Source of the DNA: Alphaproteobacteria bacterium UBA6411
GTDB taxonomy: Bacteria; Pseudomonadota; Alphaproteobacteria; CAAGCB01; CAG-977
Assembly (NCBI GenBank): GCA_002438565.1
Contig: DJPN01000002.1
Location: 12,306 to 76,305 of the forward strand
Length of the DNA: 64,000 bases
Direction of reading: 5' to 3'
Position 1 is the first letter of the stretch; each line of letters begins with the position of its first letter. Below, piece by piece: positions 54,886 through 63,902 of the stretch. Made by a program: the position numbers and the translations under genes. The notes under the pieces are model-generated. The model did no database searches, had not been told where the DNA came from, and saw only the letters and a program-made list of their open reading frames with translations.

Positions 54886-57800
54886 ATGGCTTCGGAAAAC
54901 GAAACAAATGATACGCTGCTGCTGTCGCAGGAAACCCTGCTCCCGAAATCGGGAAACGATCGCATCGCCGTCGTCGCGGCGGGCGTGCTGACCGCTTTGT
55001 GGTTCATTCTGGCCTGGTCGTTTCTGGGTGTTTCGGGGTGGTGGAACGCGCGCTATGAAATGACGCCGCCCGAATATTTCAGCTGTTTGGCCGGATTGCT
55101 GAGCCCCGTCGCCTTTATTTGGATTGCCGCGGCTTATTTCGCATCCGAACGCCGCTACGTCCGCGAAGCCGACGCCCTGCGCCGCTATATGGCGGAATTC
55201 ACCCATCCGGAGGCCAAAAACCGCCTGTATGTATCGGGCGTACTGGACAGTTTGAAAGCGCAAACTGCGGATTTGAACACCGTTTACGCCCGATTGAAAA
55301 ACTGCACCGATTCGATCGGCAAATCTTTTGAAGAGCAAACCGCCGGCATTTTCAAAGCCGCCGAATCCATGGAAGCCGCCTTGTCGCGCGGAACAAACGG
55401 AGTCGCCGAAAAAACGCGCGAACTGGAACTGCTGTGCGCCTTAGCCGGCGAACAAACGGAAAAAAGCCTGTCTTTGCTGCAGGAAAACACGCAAGCTTTG
55501 CAAAACGCCGCCCGCGAAACCGACGAAACCGTTTCCGCCGCGGGGGAACGGCTGACCGCGCAGCGTGACGCTTTACTGCAAACGAACGACATTTTGACCG
55601 ACAATCTGACCCGATTGACCTTGGATGTGCGGGAACAAAGCGGATTGTTGAAAACCGCGTCCGAAAACGCCCGCGACATTTTGAGCGAACAAACGGGCAT
55701 CACCGCGCTTGAAATCGCCAAACACGCGGCCGCGTTGACCTCCGCCGCCGACGGCGTCCGCGAAAAACTGACGGCTCAAACGGCGGAAATCCGCACGGAA
55801 ATTCAAAACCAGCTGACGGCCGTTGAACAAGCGGGAGCCCGCACGCAGGATTCCATATCGGCTTTGACGGTTTCGCTGGAAGAAAAAGCCCAAATTCTGG
55901 ACGAACTGACGAAATCTGCGTGCAACAACGCGGAACGGATGGCGGACGGACTGGAAAAGCGCGAACAAACCTTGACAGACCTGCTGTCCGCCCAGCAAAG
56001 CGAGATTTCCGCTAAAAACGAAGCATTGAACGAAACGGCGGCGCAGTTGTCCGCAACGTTCAAAGAACAAAACAACGCTTTGGACGGCGAAGCCGAAAAG
56101 ATTGTCGCCCGCTTTAAAACCCTGCAGGCCACATTGGACACCTACATCGCCGAAATCAACACGGCGGCGCAAACCGCCGTCGGCGGCATTTCCGCGGTGT
56201 CGGATGAAATGGACGGCAAAGCCGAATCGATTGAAGCCGCTGCGGAAAAAGCGCGCGGACAACTGGCGGACATCGGCGAACAAATCGACATGAAGACGCA
56301 GCTGCTGACGGTTGCTTTGAAAAATACGAACACCCAGTCCCAAACCGCCATGGAAGCGCTAGATACGCAAACGGCGCGGCTGAATGTCGCCATGGACACG
56401 GCAAATGACAGACTGGAAGCGATAAGCGCCCGTTTTGAAGCCGGCGTGCGCGTGTTGAACACAGCTGTCGATCAAACAAACGAACGCGCGGATTCCTCCT
56501 GCGCCCGTCTGCTGAAACATTCGGCCGAACTGTCCGATTTAAGCAGCGCGCTGGTATCGCAGGCGCTGGTATCCGAAACGTCGCTGGCTCAACAGCAGAA
56601 ATACATTTCCGCGGCTTCGGCCAGAGTCGAGGAAATCAAAGGCGAATTGAAACAGCAGTCGGAAGATTTGGCTCAAATCGCGGAACTGCTTGAAAACCGC
56701 AGCGCCCAAGCGATTGAAGACCTGTCCGCCAAATTGGGCGACGTACTGGCGAAATCGTCCGCCGCCGTCGACAAATTCGCCGAATTGGAAATCGCTTTGG
56801 GCAACAAGCTTCAATCGTTCGACAGCGCGTCGAAGCAAACGGCCGCCGCCAACACGCAGCTGGCGGAAACGCTGGATGCCCACAAGGAAATGCTGGATGC
56901 TTCCGTCCGCCGTCTGACAGGCTACACGGAAGAAGTCACCGCCGAAATCACCCGCAGAACGACGCAGATGGACGTATCCGCCGACTTGCTGAAAAGCCGC
57001 ACCGAAAAAGCCGTTTCCCAGCTGGACGAACAATTCCGCAAACTGGACGGGGACGCCGGCATTTTGCTGGACAAGGCGGCAACCGTTGCAAACGATTTGT
57101 CGGAAAAAACGGATCGAATCGACACACTGTTTTCCAAACAAAGCAAAACTCTGTCCGACGCTTCCGACAAACTGGCGGAACAAACGGGCAAAGCGGCGGC
57201 TTTGCTGCGGGAACAGTCCGAACAGGCGGACAGCGATTTGGAACGTCTGGTATCCCGCATCCGTTTGATTGAGGAAGGATTGAATGTCCAAACCAAAGAA
57301 TTGACCCACGCGTCGGAAACGACGGTTTCCCATTTGGAAGTCGTCGGCGCGGCGCTGTCGGCGCAGGCGGACAGCTTGACGGATATCGGCACTCAGGCAA
57401 AAGCCCGCTTGACCGAAGCCGCCGCCTTGTTTGGCGATAAGATATCGGAAATCTCGACCTTGATGAAAGATTTTTCGGATACCCAAACCGTCGGCATCGA
57501 TACGTTGAACCGCACCCAATCCGATTTTTCCGCCACCGCGGACGCTTTGAACGACCGCATGACCGGACTGAAAGCCGAAATCGCCGCTCAAACGGACGAT
57601 CTGCAAAAACAATCCGCCCAATCGACCCAGCAGGTTTTGATGGTTCGCGACTCCATGCAGCGTCACATTATCGACTTGAGCGACGTCGCCAACATGATTG
57701 CCACGCAGTCACGGCTGGGTGAAGCGTCTTTGAGCCGCCAAACCGACGCTTTGAAAGGCGCGGCGGAAGACGTGATGATCCATTTGCGCGAAACCAACGA

Positions 57801-59016
57801 AGCCGTCCGGAAAAACACGACCGATTTGCTGACGGCGTCGTCGCGCATCGGCTTTGAATTGGAAGCCATGGGCGAAAACCTGCGCCAGCGCAACGAAGAA
57901 GCGGCCAAAGCCGCCGCGAAATCCGCATCCCTGTCCCAATCGACATCCGAAATGCTGGAAGACAAAACCGAACTTTTGTCGCAGCTGGTTCAACAGGTTG
58001 TCGGCGATTTGACGGACGCGGGCGATTTGCTGGACGCGAAAAAAGAACGCCTGCGCGCGGCGTCCCAAATCGCGCGTGAAGAATTGGAAAAATCCGGCGA
58101 CACGTTTTTGGTGCAGGCGCACCAGATTTCGCGTTTGTCCGAAGAAGCGCAGAAAGCCGTCAAAAACTGCGGCGTTGTCTTGCGCGAACGGGCGGAAGAT
58201 TTCAACAAAACCGCCGAAAACGCCGAAGACCGCGTCCGCCGCATCAGCGATGTCGTCAATCAAGTCGGCAAAGAATTTGAAGACATGTCCAACAAAGGCG
58301 TTGTTCAAATCGACGTCGCCGGCCAGCGTCTGCGCGCCATGATCAGCGAAGTCGCCGGCAATTCCGAACGCATCGCCGCCGAAGTCCGCAAATCGGGCGA
58401 ACAGTTTGTCGAACAATCGGATACGCTGTCAACCGCCGCGGACGAAGCTTTGAAACGTTTGCAGGATTTGCTGAGCGTTTTGAAGGAAAACGCCAAGGAA
58501 ATTCACGAATCTGGCGAACAGATTTCGGCGCAATCCCTTAAACTGGGCGGCGCGTTCAACCGCCAAGTTCAATCGCTGATTTCGGCGTCCCGTTCAGCGG
58601 AGGAATACATCGCCGCGTTGAACAAGCGCAAGGAAGACGCCGACACCGACCGCTTTATGAAAGACGCGTCTCTGATTATCGAACAGCTGCAGTCTTTGGG
58701 CGTCGATATGACGCGCCTGTTTGCTCCGAATGTTGAAGACGATTTGTGGAAACGCTATTATTCGGGCGATAAAAGCGCATTTATCCGTTATCTGTCCCGC
58801 GCGATTGACAAAAATCAAATTCGCAAAATCGGCGAAAAGTACACCGAGGATTCCGAATTCCGCAACTATGTTTCAAAATACATGGGCATCTTTGAAGGCG
58901 TGCTGTCCCGCGCGCAGGAAAATGAACGTTCCGACGTGCTGACGGCCGTTTTGCTGGGTTCCGAAGCCGGCCGTCTGTATATGACCTTGTCGCGCGTTTT
59001 CAATGCGCAGGCTTAA
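54886..59016 (+). CDS. Giant coiled-coil inner-membrane protein (TipN-like layout)
   Basis: A 1,376-residue protein of no firmly recognised family. Two transmembrane helices near the N-terminus (~27-48 and ~68-88) bring a short loop to the periplasm. A continuous coiled coil of ~1,100 residues (~100-1230) follows, rich in Ala/Glu/Gln/Thr/Asp. A compact C-terminal domain (~1245-1376) contains LGVDMTRLFAPN, WKRYYSGDKSAFIRYLSRAI and SEAGRLYMTLSRVF. Two N-terminal membrane helices plus a long coiled coil is the layout of the Caulobacter polarity protein TipN, though this is far longer. A weak GAGGA precedes the ATG. It lies between ileS and rpoH. Confidence 0.7.
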   Translation: MASENETNDTLLLSQETLLPKSGNDRIAVVAAGVLTALWFILAWSFLGVSGWWNARYEMTPPEYFSCLAGLLSPVAFIWIAAAYFASERRYVREADALRRYMAEFTHPEAKNRLYVSGVLDSLKAQTADLNTVYARLKNCTDSIGKSFEEQTAGIFKAAESMEAALSRGTNGVAEKTRELELLCALAGEQTEKSLSLLQENTQALQNAARETDETVSAAGERLTAQRDALLQTNDILTDNLTRLTLDVREQSGLLKTASENARDILSEQTGITALEIAKHAAALTSAADGVREKLTAQTAEIRTEIQNQLTAVEQAGARTQDSISALTVSLEEKAQILDELTKSACNNAERMADGLEKREQTLTDLLSAQQSEISAKNEALNETAAQLSATFKEQNNALDGEAEKIVARFKTLQATLDTYIAEINTAAQTAVGGISAVSDEMDGKAESIEAAAEKARGQLADIGEQIDMKTQLLTVALKNTNTQSQTAMEALDTQTARLNVAMDTANDRLEAISARFEAGVRVLNTAVDQTNERADSSCARLLKHSAELSDLSSALVSQALVSETSLAQQQKYISAASARVEEIKGELKQQSEDLAQIAELLENRSAQAIEDLSAKLGDVLAKSSAAVDKFAELEIALGNKLQSFDSASKQTAAANTQLAETLDAHKEMLDASVRRLTGYTEEVTAEITRRTTQMDVSADLLKSRTEKAVSQLDEQFRKLDGDAGILLDKAATVANDLSEKTDRIDTLFSKQSKTLSDASDKLAEQTGKAAALLREQSEQADSDLERLVSRIRLIEEGLNVQTKELTHASETTVSHLEVVGAALSAQADSLTDIGTQAKARLTEAAALFGDKISEISTLMKDFSDTQTVGIDTLNRTQSDFSATADALNDRMTGLKAEIAAQTDDLQKQSAQSTQQVLMVRDSMQRHIIDLSDVANMIATQSRLGEASLSRQTDALKGAAEDVMIHLRETNEAVRKNTTDLLTASSRIGFELEAMGENLRQRNEEAAKAAAKSASLSQSTSEMLEDKTELLSQLVQQVVGDLTDAGDLLDAKKERLRAASQIAREELEKSGDTFLVQAHQISRLSEEAQKAVKNCGVVLRERAEDFNKTAENAEDRVRRISDVVNQVGKEFEDMSNKGVVQIDVAGQRLRAMISEVAGNSERIAAEVRKSGEQFVEQSDTLSTAADEALKRLQDLLSVLKENAKEIHESGEQISAQSLKLGGAFNRQVQSLISASRSAEEYIAALNKRKEDADTDRFMKDASLIIEQLQSLGVDMTRLFAPNVEDDLWKRYYSGDKSAFIRYLSRAIDKNQIRKIGEKYTEDSEFRNYVSKYMGIFEGVLSRAQENERSDVLTAVLLGSEAGRLYMTLSRVFNAQA

Positions 59017-59050
59017 ACTTTAGAATGATACAAAACAATAAAAAAACGTA

Positions 59051-59078
59051 TTGAAATCAAGGAGCGTTTGTGTATAAT
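59051..59078 (+). promoter_or_regulatory. Predicted promoter for rpoH
   Basis: TTGAAA (59051-59056), 16-bp spacer, perfect TATAAT (59073-59078). Transcription would start near 59085, giving a leader of about 65 bases. Confidence 0.7.
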
Positions 59079-59081
59079 TGT

Positions 59082-59141
59082 GATGTCTGGGAATCCGTTC
59101 GGATTTTCCGGACATTCGGGTCATCATGCCTGATGAAAGGA
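59082..59141 (+). promoter_or_regulatory. Structured rpoH leader (possible thermosensor)
   Basis: Two hairpins occupy most of the leader. The first (59082-59116) is a 15-bp stem with one bulge, GATGTCTGGGAATCC against GGATTTTCCGGACATT, loop GTTC. The second (59121-59136) is a perfect TCATCA/TGATGA stem with a TGCC loop. Its 3' arm runs into the ribosome site AAAGGA (59136-59141), so it could limit translation at low temperature. Functional role is inference. Confidence 0.45.
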
Positions 59142-59149
59142 TTTTGACA

Positions 59150-60025
59150 ATGGACACAACAATAACGAACACCTCTTTGGTGCCGGTGATTCAAAACGGA
59201 ATTCACTCTTATTTAGCGGCGATTCGCAAAATCCCCGTCTTGTCGGCGGAGGAAGAGTTTATGTTGGCGAACCGTTTCCGCAAACATGGCGATTTGGACG
59301 CGGCGAAGCGGCTGATTTCAGCCCATTTGCGTTTGGCCGCAAAGGTGGCGTTCGGTTATCGCTATTACGGTCTGCCTTTGGAAGATTTGATTTCCGAAGC
59401 CAACATCGGTTTGATGCAGGCTGTCAAAAAATTTGAACCCGAAAAAGGCAACCGCCTGTCGACGTACGCCGTTTGGTGGATAAAGGCGGCGATTAACGAA
59501 TTCATTTTGCGGTCGTGGTCTTTGGTGCGCATCGGCACGGTTGCGGCTCAGAAAAAGCTGTTTTACAACCTGCGCAAAATCAAAGCGCGCTTGGGATTGT
59601 ACGGCGATTCGGCTCTGGATTCCGACAGCGTCAAGGAAATTTCCAAAGACTTGAACGTATCCGAAGCCGACGTGGTCGCCATGGACAACCGTTTGGGCGG
59701 CGACGTGTCGCTGAACACGCCCGTTTATACGGACGGCTATGCCGAAAAGCAGGACTTTTTAACCGATGAAGCCAGTATCGAGGACGCCGTCGCCGACAAA
59801 CAGGAAAGCGATATCCGTATGCGTTTGCTGGCTCAAGCCATGGACAATCTGAACGATCGGGAACGCATTATCGTTCGCGCCCGCCGTTTGCAGGATGATC
59901 CGACGACTTTGGATTCTTTGGGCGAACAACTGGGCATCAGCCGCGAACGCGTCCGTCAAATTGAAACGCGCGCCATTGAAAAAATGACCCGTTTCATTCA
60001 AGACAACGCGAAAGCCGCCGGTTAA
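59150..60025 (+). CDS. rpoH: RNA polymerase sigma-32 factor
   Basis: A 291-residue heat-shock sigma factor. Region 2 has LISAHLRLAAKVAFGYRYYG and STYAVWWIKAAINEFILRSW; the RpoH box is QKKLFYNLRKIK, and region 4 has LGEQLGISRERVRQIETRAIEKM. The start at 59150 has AAAGGA eight bases upstream; an ATG at 59126 lies in the leader hairpin and is not preferred. It directs heat-shock transcription. A terminator follows. Confidence 0.95.
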   Translation: MDTTITNTSLVPVIQNGIHSYLAAIRKIPVLSAEEEFMLANRFRKHGDLDAAKRLISAHLRLAAKVAFGYRYYGLPLEDLISEANIGLMQAVKKFEPEKGNRLSTYAVWWIKAAINEFILRSWSLVRIGTVAAQKKLFYNLRKIKARLGLYGDSALDSDSVKEISKDLNVSEADVVAMDNRLGGDVSLNTPVYTDGYAEKQDFLTDEASIEDAVADKQESDIRMRLLAQAMDNLNDRERIIVRARRLQDDPTTLDSLGEQLGISRERVRQIETRAIEKMTRFIQDNAKAAG

Positions 60026-60040
60026 TCCGTCAAAGCTTCA

Positions 60041-60074
60041 AAAAAACGCCGTTGCTTTTGCGACGGCGTTTTTT
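60041..60074 (+). terminator. Bidirectional terminator between rpoH and the DUF4921 gene
   Basis: AAAAAACGCCGTTGC pairs with GCGACGGCGTTTTTT (one G-T pair), TTTT loop. It has T runs on both strands and serves both convergent genes. Confidence 0.9.
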
Positions 60075-60093
60075 GATGCTTTTCCCGCAAAAA

Positions 60094-61479
60094 TCACATA
60101 TCCATTGTCGTGCCGCGGCCGCGCATGGCGTACGGATGCGCTCCGCCGACGCGCAAAGACGGATTGTACAGCAGGCTGTTCGGAGTGCAGTCACATTCGG
60201 CGGCGATTTTGATGCCGTTGGCGATTTTGCCTTCCTTGCGCAATTCAAACAGACGGTTGACGACCTTGTCGCGCAGCGTCCACGGGTCAATGGTGTTGAC
60301 AAAGATTTTCGTAACGGCTTCAAATCCCGCGGGATTGCTGATGCGCCATTTAATTAAAATATGCCACGGCACGGCAATGTCGATTGCGGGCGGACGGTAA
60401 TACCATTCTTCGTTGCAGGGAACTTCGCTGCCCATTGCGGCGTGGCAGGCGTGAACAAGGTCGCTCATCCCGCGCACCTGCTCGGGCGTTTGGTTCCACG
60501 GCTGGTTCTTTTCGGCCTTGGAATAAATCGCCAAAGTCGGATAGCGGTGGCCAAAATCGGCGAATGCAACCGCATATTCGTTTTCCGCAAAAACCAGGTT
60601 TTGATAGCCCGCATAGTTGACGGCATAGTCGTTATACATATTCGGGTTTACCCGCGCCATTTCGAATTCGGCGGCGTTGGACGCGCTGACGCCGTCGATG
60701 GCGACCAGCTGTTTGTGCAAATGGTCGAACGACGCGCCCGCTTGGTTCAGCCAGTTTTGGAACACGGTCACATAGCGCACGTAGCGGTTGGACAAATAGA
60801 TGTCTTTCAGCGCGGCAATCGTAAAGTTGATGTATTGATAGTGCATTTCGGGCGTCATCGTTCCGGACGACGCTTTTTCGTCCGATCCTTCGACAAAGTG
60901 GCGTTTGCCGATAATCAATTCGTGTCCGCCCGCGAAAAAGCTGTTTGCCATTTTCAGCTTGCGTCCCGATGAAATGCTGTCGATTTCCTCGCGCGACAGA
61001 CCGCTCATCCGCAATTTGTTTTCGACGATTTCCAAAACATGCTGCCGCCCTTCGGGTTCGGCAATATACGCTTCGCGATGGGCGTTGGCTTTGTCTGAAA
61101 TGACATAAGCGTAGTTCTTTTCCCAGTATTCGTAGGAAATGATTTCAAACAGATTCGGAATACGGCGGAATTCGGCGGTTGTGTCGAACAGCTGGGACAC
61201 TTTCAGATTTTCCAGCACTTTGAACGTGCCGTCGGGCATTTTGACCAAGCGCGCTTTTTCCGGCGGCGTTTTCAAATAGTTTGACGGGCAGAAAAAGCAG
61301 AAATCCTCGATTTCTTTGGATTCGTGGGCGACGTTTTCATCGGGCTTTTTGTTGACCGTGGGGCGTTTTCCGCGGCCGGGAACCGTCCAAACCTGCGTTC
61401 CCGTAAACGGGTTGACCTGCTTGACCGTGCCGTCGGGCATTTTTTGCAAAAAGTTCTGTTCATACATATTGTTCAGCAT
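60094..61479 (-). CDS. DUF4921 family, GalT-like HIT-superfamily protein
   Basis: A 461-residue protein resembling galactose-1-phosphate uridylyltransferases. An N-terminal CFFCPSN resembles the GalT zinc cysteines, and GASFDHLHKQLVAID is the HIT-like active-site region (HLH rather than the GalT HPH). GTMTPEMHYQYINF and WHILIKWRISNPAGFEAVTK are typical of the DUF4921 family. It probably transfers or hydrolyses a nucleotidyl-sugar bond; substrate unknown. A run of G residues eight bases upstream supports the ATG at 61477-61479. It is divergent from a glycogen-synthase-like gene, suggesting sugar-nucleotide or glycogen metabolism. Confidence 0.75.
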   Translation of the reverse strand: MLNNMYEQNFLQKMPDGTVKQVNPFTGTQVWTVPGRGKRPTVNKKPDENVAHESKEIEDFCFFCPSNYLKTPPEKARLVKMPDGTFKVLENLKVSQLFDTTAEFRRIPNLFEIISYEYWEKNYAYVISDKANAHREAYIAEPEGRQHVLEIVENKLRMSGLSREEIDSISSGRKLKMANSFFAGGHELIIGKRHFVEGSDEKASSGTMTPEMHYQYINFTIAALKDIYLSNRYVRYVTVFQNWLNQAGASFDHLHKQLVAIDGVSASNAAEFEMARVNPNMYNDYAVNYAGYQNLVFAENEYAVAFADFGHRYPTLAIYSKAEKNQPWNQTPEQVRGMSDLVHACHAAMGSEVPCNEEWYYRPPAIDIAVPWHILIKWRISNPAGFEAVTKIFVNTIDPWTLRDKVVNRLFELRKEGKIANGIKIAAECDCTPNSLLYNPSLRVGGAHPYAMRGRGTTMDM

Positions 61480-61616
61480 AACATACGCCCCCTTTAAAAT
61501 AGGAATTGCTTTCCCTTTTGTATAAAAAATTTCGCAAAAAATCCAGTTAAAAGATTGACGAAAGCCTCTGAAAAGGTAATTCTGTTATCAATCAATTTTT
61601 TAAGGAGGTCTTTTCC

Positions 61617-62837
61617 ATGAAAGTTATGTTTGTCACCAACGAATACCCCCCGTACATTTATGGCGGCGCGGGTGTTCACGTCGAATACCTGTCCAAGGAA
61701 CTGGCGAAACTGATGGATGTCGAAGTCCGCAGCTTTCACGACCAGCATTACCAAGACGGCTCTTTGACGGTCAACGGCCGCGTCCCCGATGCGTCTTTGT
61801 TCAAAGAATGTCCGAAGGAACTGACGTCGCCGCTCAAAGCGCTGTATGAAGGATTGGCGTTTGCCGGTGAAAACATGACGGCGGACATTGCGCACTGCCA
61901 TACATGGTACGCGCATTTCGCGGGTATTCTGGCGAAAATGCTGTACGGAATTCCTTTGGTTGTGACGGTTCATTCGCTGGAACCCCTGCGCCCGTGGAAA
62001 CGCGAACAGCTGGGGCGCGGCTACGATGTGTCCAGCTGGGTTGAAAAAACGGCGCTGGAAATGGCGGACGCGGTCATTGCCGTTTCGCAAAGCACCAAAG
62101 ACGACGTTTTGCGTCTGTTCCCGAAAATCGACCCCGCCAAAGTGTCCATCATCTACAACGGCATCGACGTCGACCAGTACAAAGAAACGGACGATACCGC
62201 TGTTTTGCAGAAATACGGCATCCGCACGGACAAACCCTATGTGCTGTTCGTCGGCCGCATGACCCGGCAGAAAGGCTTGCTGTATCTGTTGAAAGCGGCA
62301 TCCAAGCTTGACCCCGACGCGCAGTTGGTTTTGTGCGCGGGCGATGCCGACACCCCCGAAATGAAAGCCGAACTGGAAGGGCTGGTCGCTTCTTTGAAGC
62401 AAATCCGTTCGGGCGTCGTTTGGATTCCCGAAATGGTTTCGCGTGAAGACGCGATTGCCCTGTATTCGCAGGCGGCCGTGTTCTGCTGTCCGTCGATTTA
62501 CGAACCGTTCGGCATCATCAATCTGGAAGCGATGGCCTGCGGAACGCCCGTGGTCGCCAGCGCGGTCGGAGGCATCAAAGAAGTCGTCGTCAATGGTGAA
62601 ACGGGCTATCTGGTCGATCCCGACCTGTCCGACGTGTTCCCGCACGATCCGAAAGACGGCGACGACTTCGCGGCGCGTCTGGCCGAAAAAATCAATGTGC
62701 TGATTCGCGACCCCTCTTTGGCGAAAAAAATGGGACAAGCAGGCCGCCTGCGCGTCGAAAAACATTTCAGCTGGCAAAGCATCGCTCTGCAGACAAAAGA
62801 GCTGTATGCGAAACTGATTGAAGCGAACAAGAAGTAA
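61617..62837 (+). CDS. GT4 glycogen synthase-like glycosyltransferase (GlgA/GlgM type)
   Basis: A 406-residue GT-B enzyme. The N-terminal NEYPPYIYGGAGVHVEYLSKEL binds the acceptor, VFVTVHSLE-like VVTVHSLEPL lies mid-domain, and the donor site has VGRMTRQKG and PSIYEPFGIINLEAMACGTPVV, with the catalytic glutamates. It is closest to the actinobacterial-type glycogen synthase / alpha-maltose-1-phosphate synthase group, which uses ADP- or UDP-glucose. AAGGAGG lies nine bases before the ATG. TTGACG at 61555-61560 may be the -35. A terminator follows; branching and debranching genes are not in the window. Confidence 0.85.
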   Translation: MKVMFVTNEYPPYIYGGAGVHVEYLSKELAKLMDVEVRSFHDQHYQDGSLTVNGRVPDASLFKECPKELTSPLKALYEGLAFAGENMTADIAHCHTWYAHFAGILAKMLYGIPLVVTVHSLEPLRPWKREQLGRGYDVSSWVEKTALEMADAVIAVSQSTKDDVLRLFPKIDPAKVSIIYNGIDVDQYKETDDTAVLQKYGIRTDKPYVLFVGRMTRQKGLLYLLKAASKLDPDAQLVLCAGDADTPEMKAELEGLVASLKQIRSGVVWIPEMVSREDAIALYSQAAVFCCPSIYEPFGIINLEAMACGTPVVASAVGGIKEVVVNGETGYLVDPDLSDVFPHDPKDGDDFAARLAEKINVLIRDPSLAKKMGQAGRLRVEKHFSWQSIALQTKELYAKLIEANKK

Positions 62838-62846
62838 TTTATAAGG

Positions 62847-62878
62847 AAAAGGCTCTTTGATTTTCAAAGAGCCTTTTT
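62847..62878 (+). terminator. Rho-independent terminator after the glycogen synthase-like gene
   Basis: Perfect 14-bp stem AAAAGGCTCTTTGA / TCAAAGAGCCTTTT with a three-base loop, followed by T residues. Confidence 0.9.
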
Positions 62879-62930
62879 CATATCCGCAATGTTCTTTCAG
62901 TTTTTTTATATTCTTGCGTGAGCGGCGCGA

Positions 62931-62966
62931 TTTTGAGTATTCGGGCTCCAGCTCGAACACTCAAAA
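62931..62966. repeat. Inverted repeat beyond the cysteine-rich operon
   Basis: TTTTGAGT-A-TTCG pairs with CGAA-C-ACTCAAAA around a short loop that can pair further. Neither strand ends in a strong T run. It lies 20 bases past the stop of the cysteine-rich gene at 62987 and may be its terminator or an mRNA-end structure. Confidence 0.5.
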
Positions 62967-62986
62967 ACAGTCTATTTATACGAAAT

Positions 62987-63502
62987 TTAATGAGGTATCT
63001 CACGGCAGCAACATCCCGTCATGCCGTCGTATATCGGTGTATATCCCGATTTGCACGCGGTATAATCACAGTATTTGATGCACCGTCCGTCATAGGAAAA
63101 CGAATCGTCGGGACACACGCATCCGCCGCGGCCGTCGGCTGTTGCTCCGGACGGACAGTTGCACGCGGAATCGCCCGCGGAACACAAAGAACAATTCCCC
63201 GACACGCATTTATAACCGTAATCGCATTCATCGGAAGAACGGCAGGAATACCCTTGGACGCAAACACCGCTGACTTGGCAGACCTTGCCCTCGGGGCATT
63301 TTTTGTCTTCGTTGTTGCAGCGCACGCACTTTCCGTCCAAGCACAATGACGTTATACACTGTGAATCGGATGTGCAAACGCGTTTTTTTACGGCAGACGA
63401 CCCTGTGCCGAATTCCGAGGCCGCATCACCCAATTTGACGGCACGCGCTTGCGCGTTGCAAGCCGCAAAAACCATTGCCAGAATCAAAAAAAGCTTTTTC
63501 AT
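62987..63502 (-). CDS. Cysteine-rich exported protein
   Basis: A 171-residue protein with a signal peptide (MKKLFLILAMVFAACNAQARA; a Cys at 15 could also serve as a poor lipobox). The mature part carries over 20 cysteines in small repeats such as CTSDSQCITSLCLDGKC, CRSSDECDYGYKC and GGCVCPDDSFSYDGRC, ending with GCCCRE. The pattern suggests several disulphide-stapled EGF- or dickkopf-like modules. No family is named with confidence. GGGAGGA precedes the ATG. It is the second gene of a two-gene operon with the cysteine-rich protein at 63515. Confidence 0.7.
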   Translation of the reverse strand: MKKLFLILAMVFAACNAQARAVKLGDAASEFGTGSSAVKKRVCTSDSQCITSLCLDGKCVRCNNEDKKCPEGKVCQVSGVCVQGYSCRSSDECDYGYKCVSGNCSLCSAGDSACNCPSGATADGRGGCVCPDDSFSYDGRCIKYCDYTACKSGYTPIYDGMTGCCCREIPH

Positions 63503-63514
63503 GGACGTCCTCCC

Positions 63515-63823
63515 TTATTTGCCGCAACAGCAGCCGTCGGACGACAGCGTCAACGGATATTTGCAGGACAATGCTTTGCGGGACGAAGACGACGATCCTC
63601 CGGTTTCAAATCCGGCGGGGCATTTGGCGCAGCCCGCATAGTAAACGCCGCTGGTCGTGGCCTGCGATCCGCACTGGGCTTCAGCCGCATCAATCGTTAA
63701 TGTGCCGTTGGATGAACAGCATTGCTCCTGCGTCATGCCGACGGGACACTGCGCCTTGGCAAAAGCGGATCCGGCATACAAATCCACACAGCCGCACAAT
63801 AAAACAAAAACAAACTTTTTCAT
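63515..63823 (-). CDS. Small cysteine-rich exported protein
   Basis: A 102-residue protein with a signal peptide (MKKFVFVLLCGCVDLYAGSAFA). Motifs CPVGMTQEQCCSSNG, CAKCPAGFETGG and the C-terminus SSDGCCCGK give ten or so cysteines in the mature chain. The CPAGFETG style recalls bacterial surface proteins with repeated CxxC modules. GGGGG lies upstream of the ATG. It leads the two-gene unit with a good promoter. Partner and function are unknown; both ends share a CCC motif (GCCCRE, GCCCGK). Confidence 0.7.
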   Translation of the reverse strand: MKKFVFVLLCGCVDLYAGSAFAKAQCPVGMTQEQCCSSNGTLTIDAAEAQCGSQATTSGVYYAGCAKCPAGFETGGSSSSSRKALSCKYPLTLSSDGCCCGK

Positions 63824-63871
63824 TAAAACTTTTCCCCCATTACACAGATAACAATTTTTCGTGCTTTAAAC

Positions 63872-63900
63872 AGTATAAACTTTCCCCTTTGTTTCGACAA
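63872..63900 (-). promoter_or_regulatory. Predicted promoter for the cysteine-rich operon
   Basis: Minus strand TTGTCG (63895-63900), 17-bp spacer, TATACT (63872-63877), about 48 bases before the first start codon. Confidence 0.6.
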
Positions 63901-63902
63901 GG

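Noticed and set aside
61494..62960. 488-codon minus-strand open frame opposite the glycogen-synthase-like gene
   Set aside because: It is an antisense shadow with Phe/Arg/Gln-rich composition; the plus-strand gene has clear GT-B motifs.
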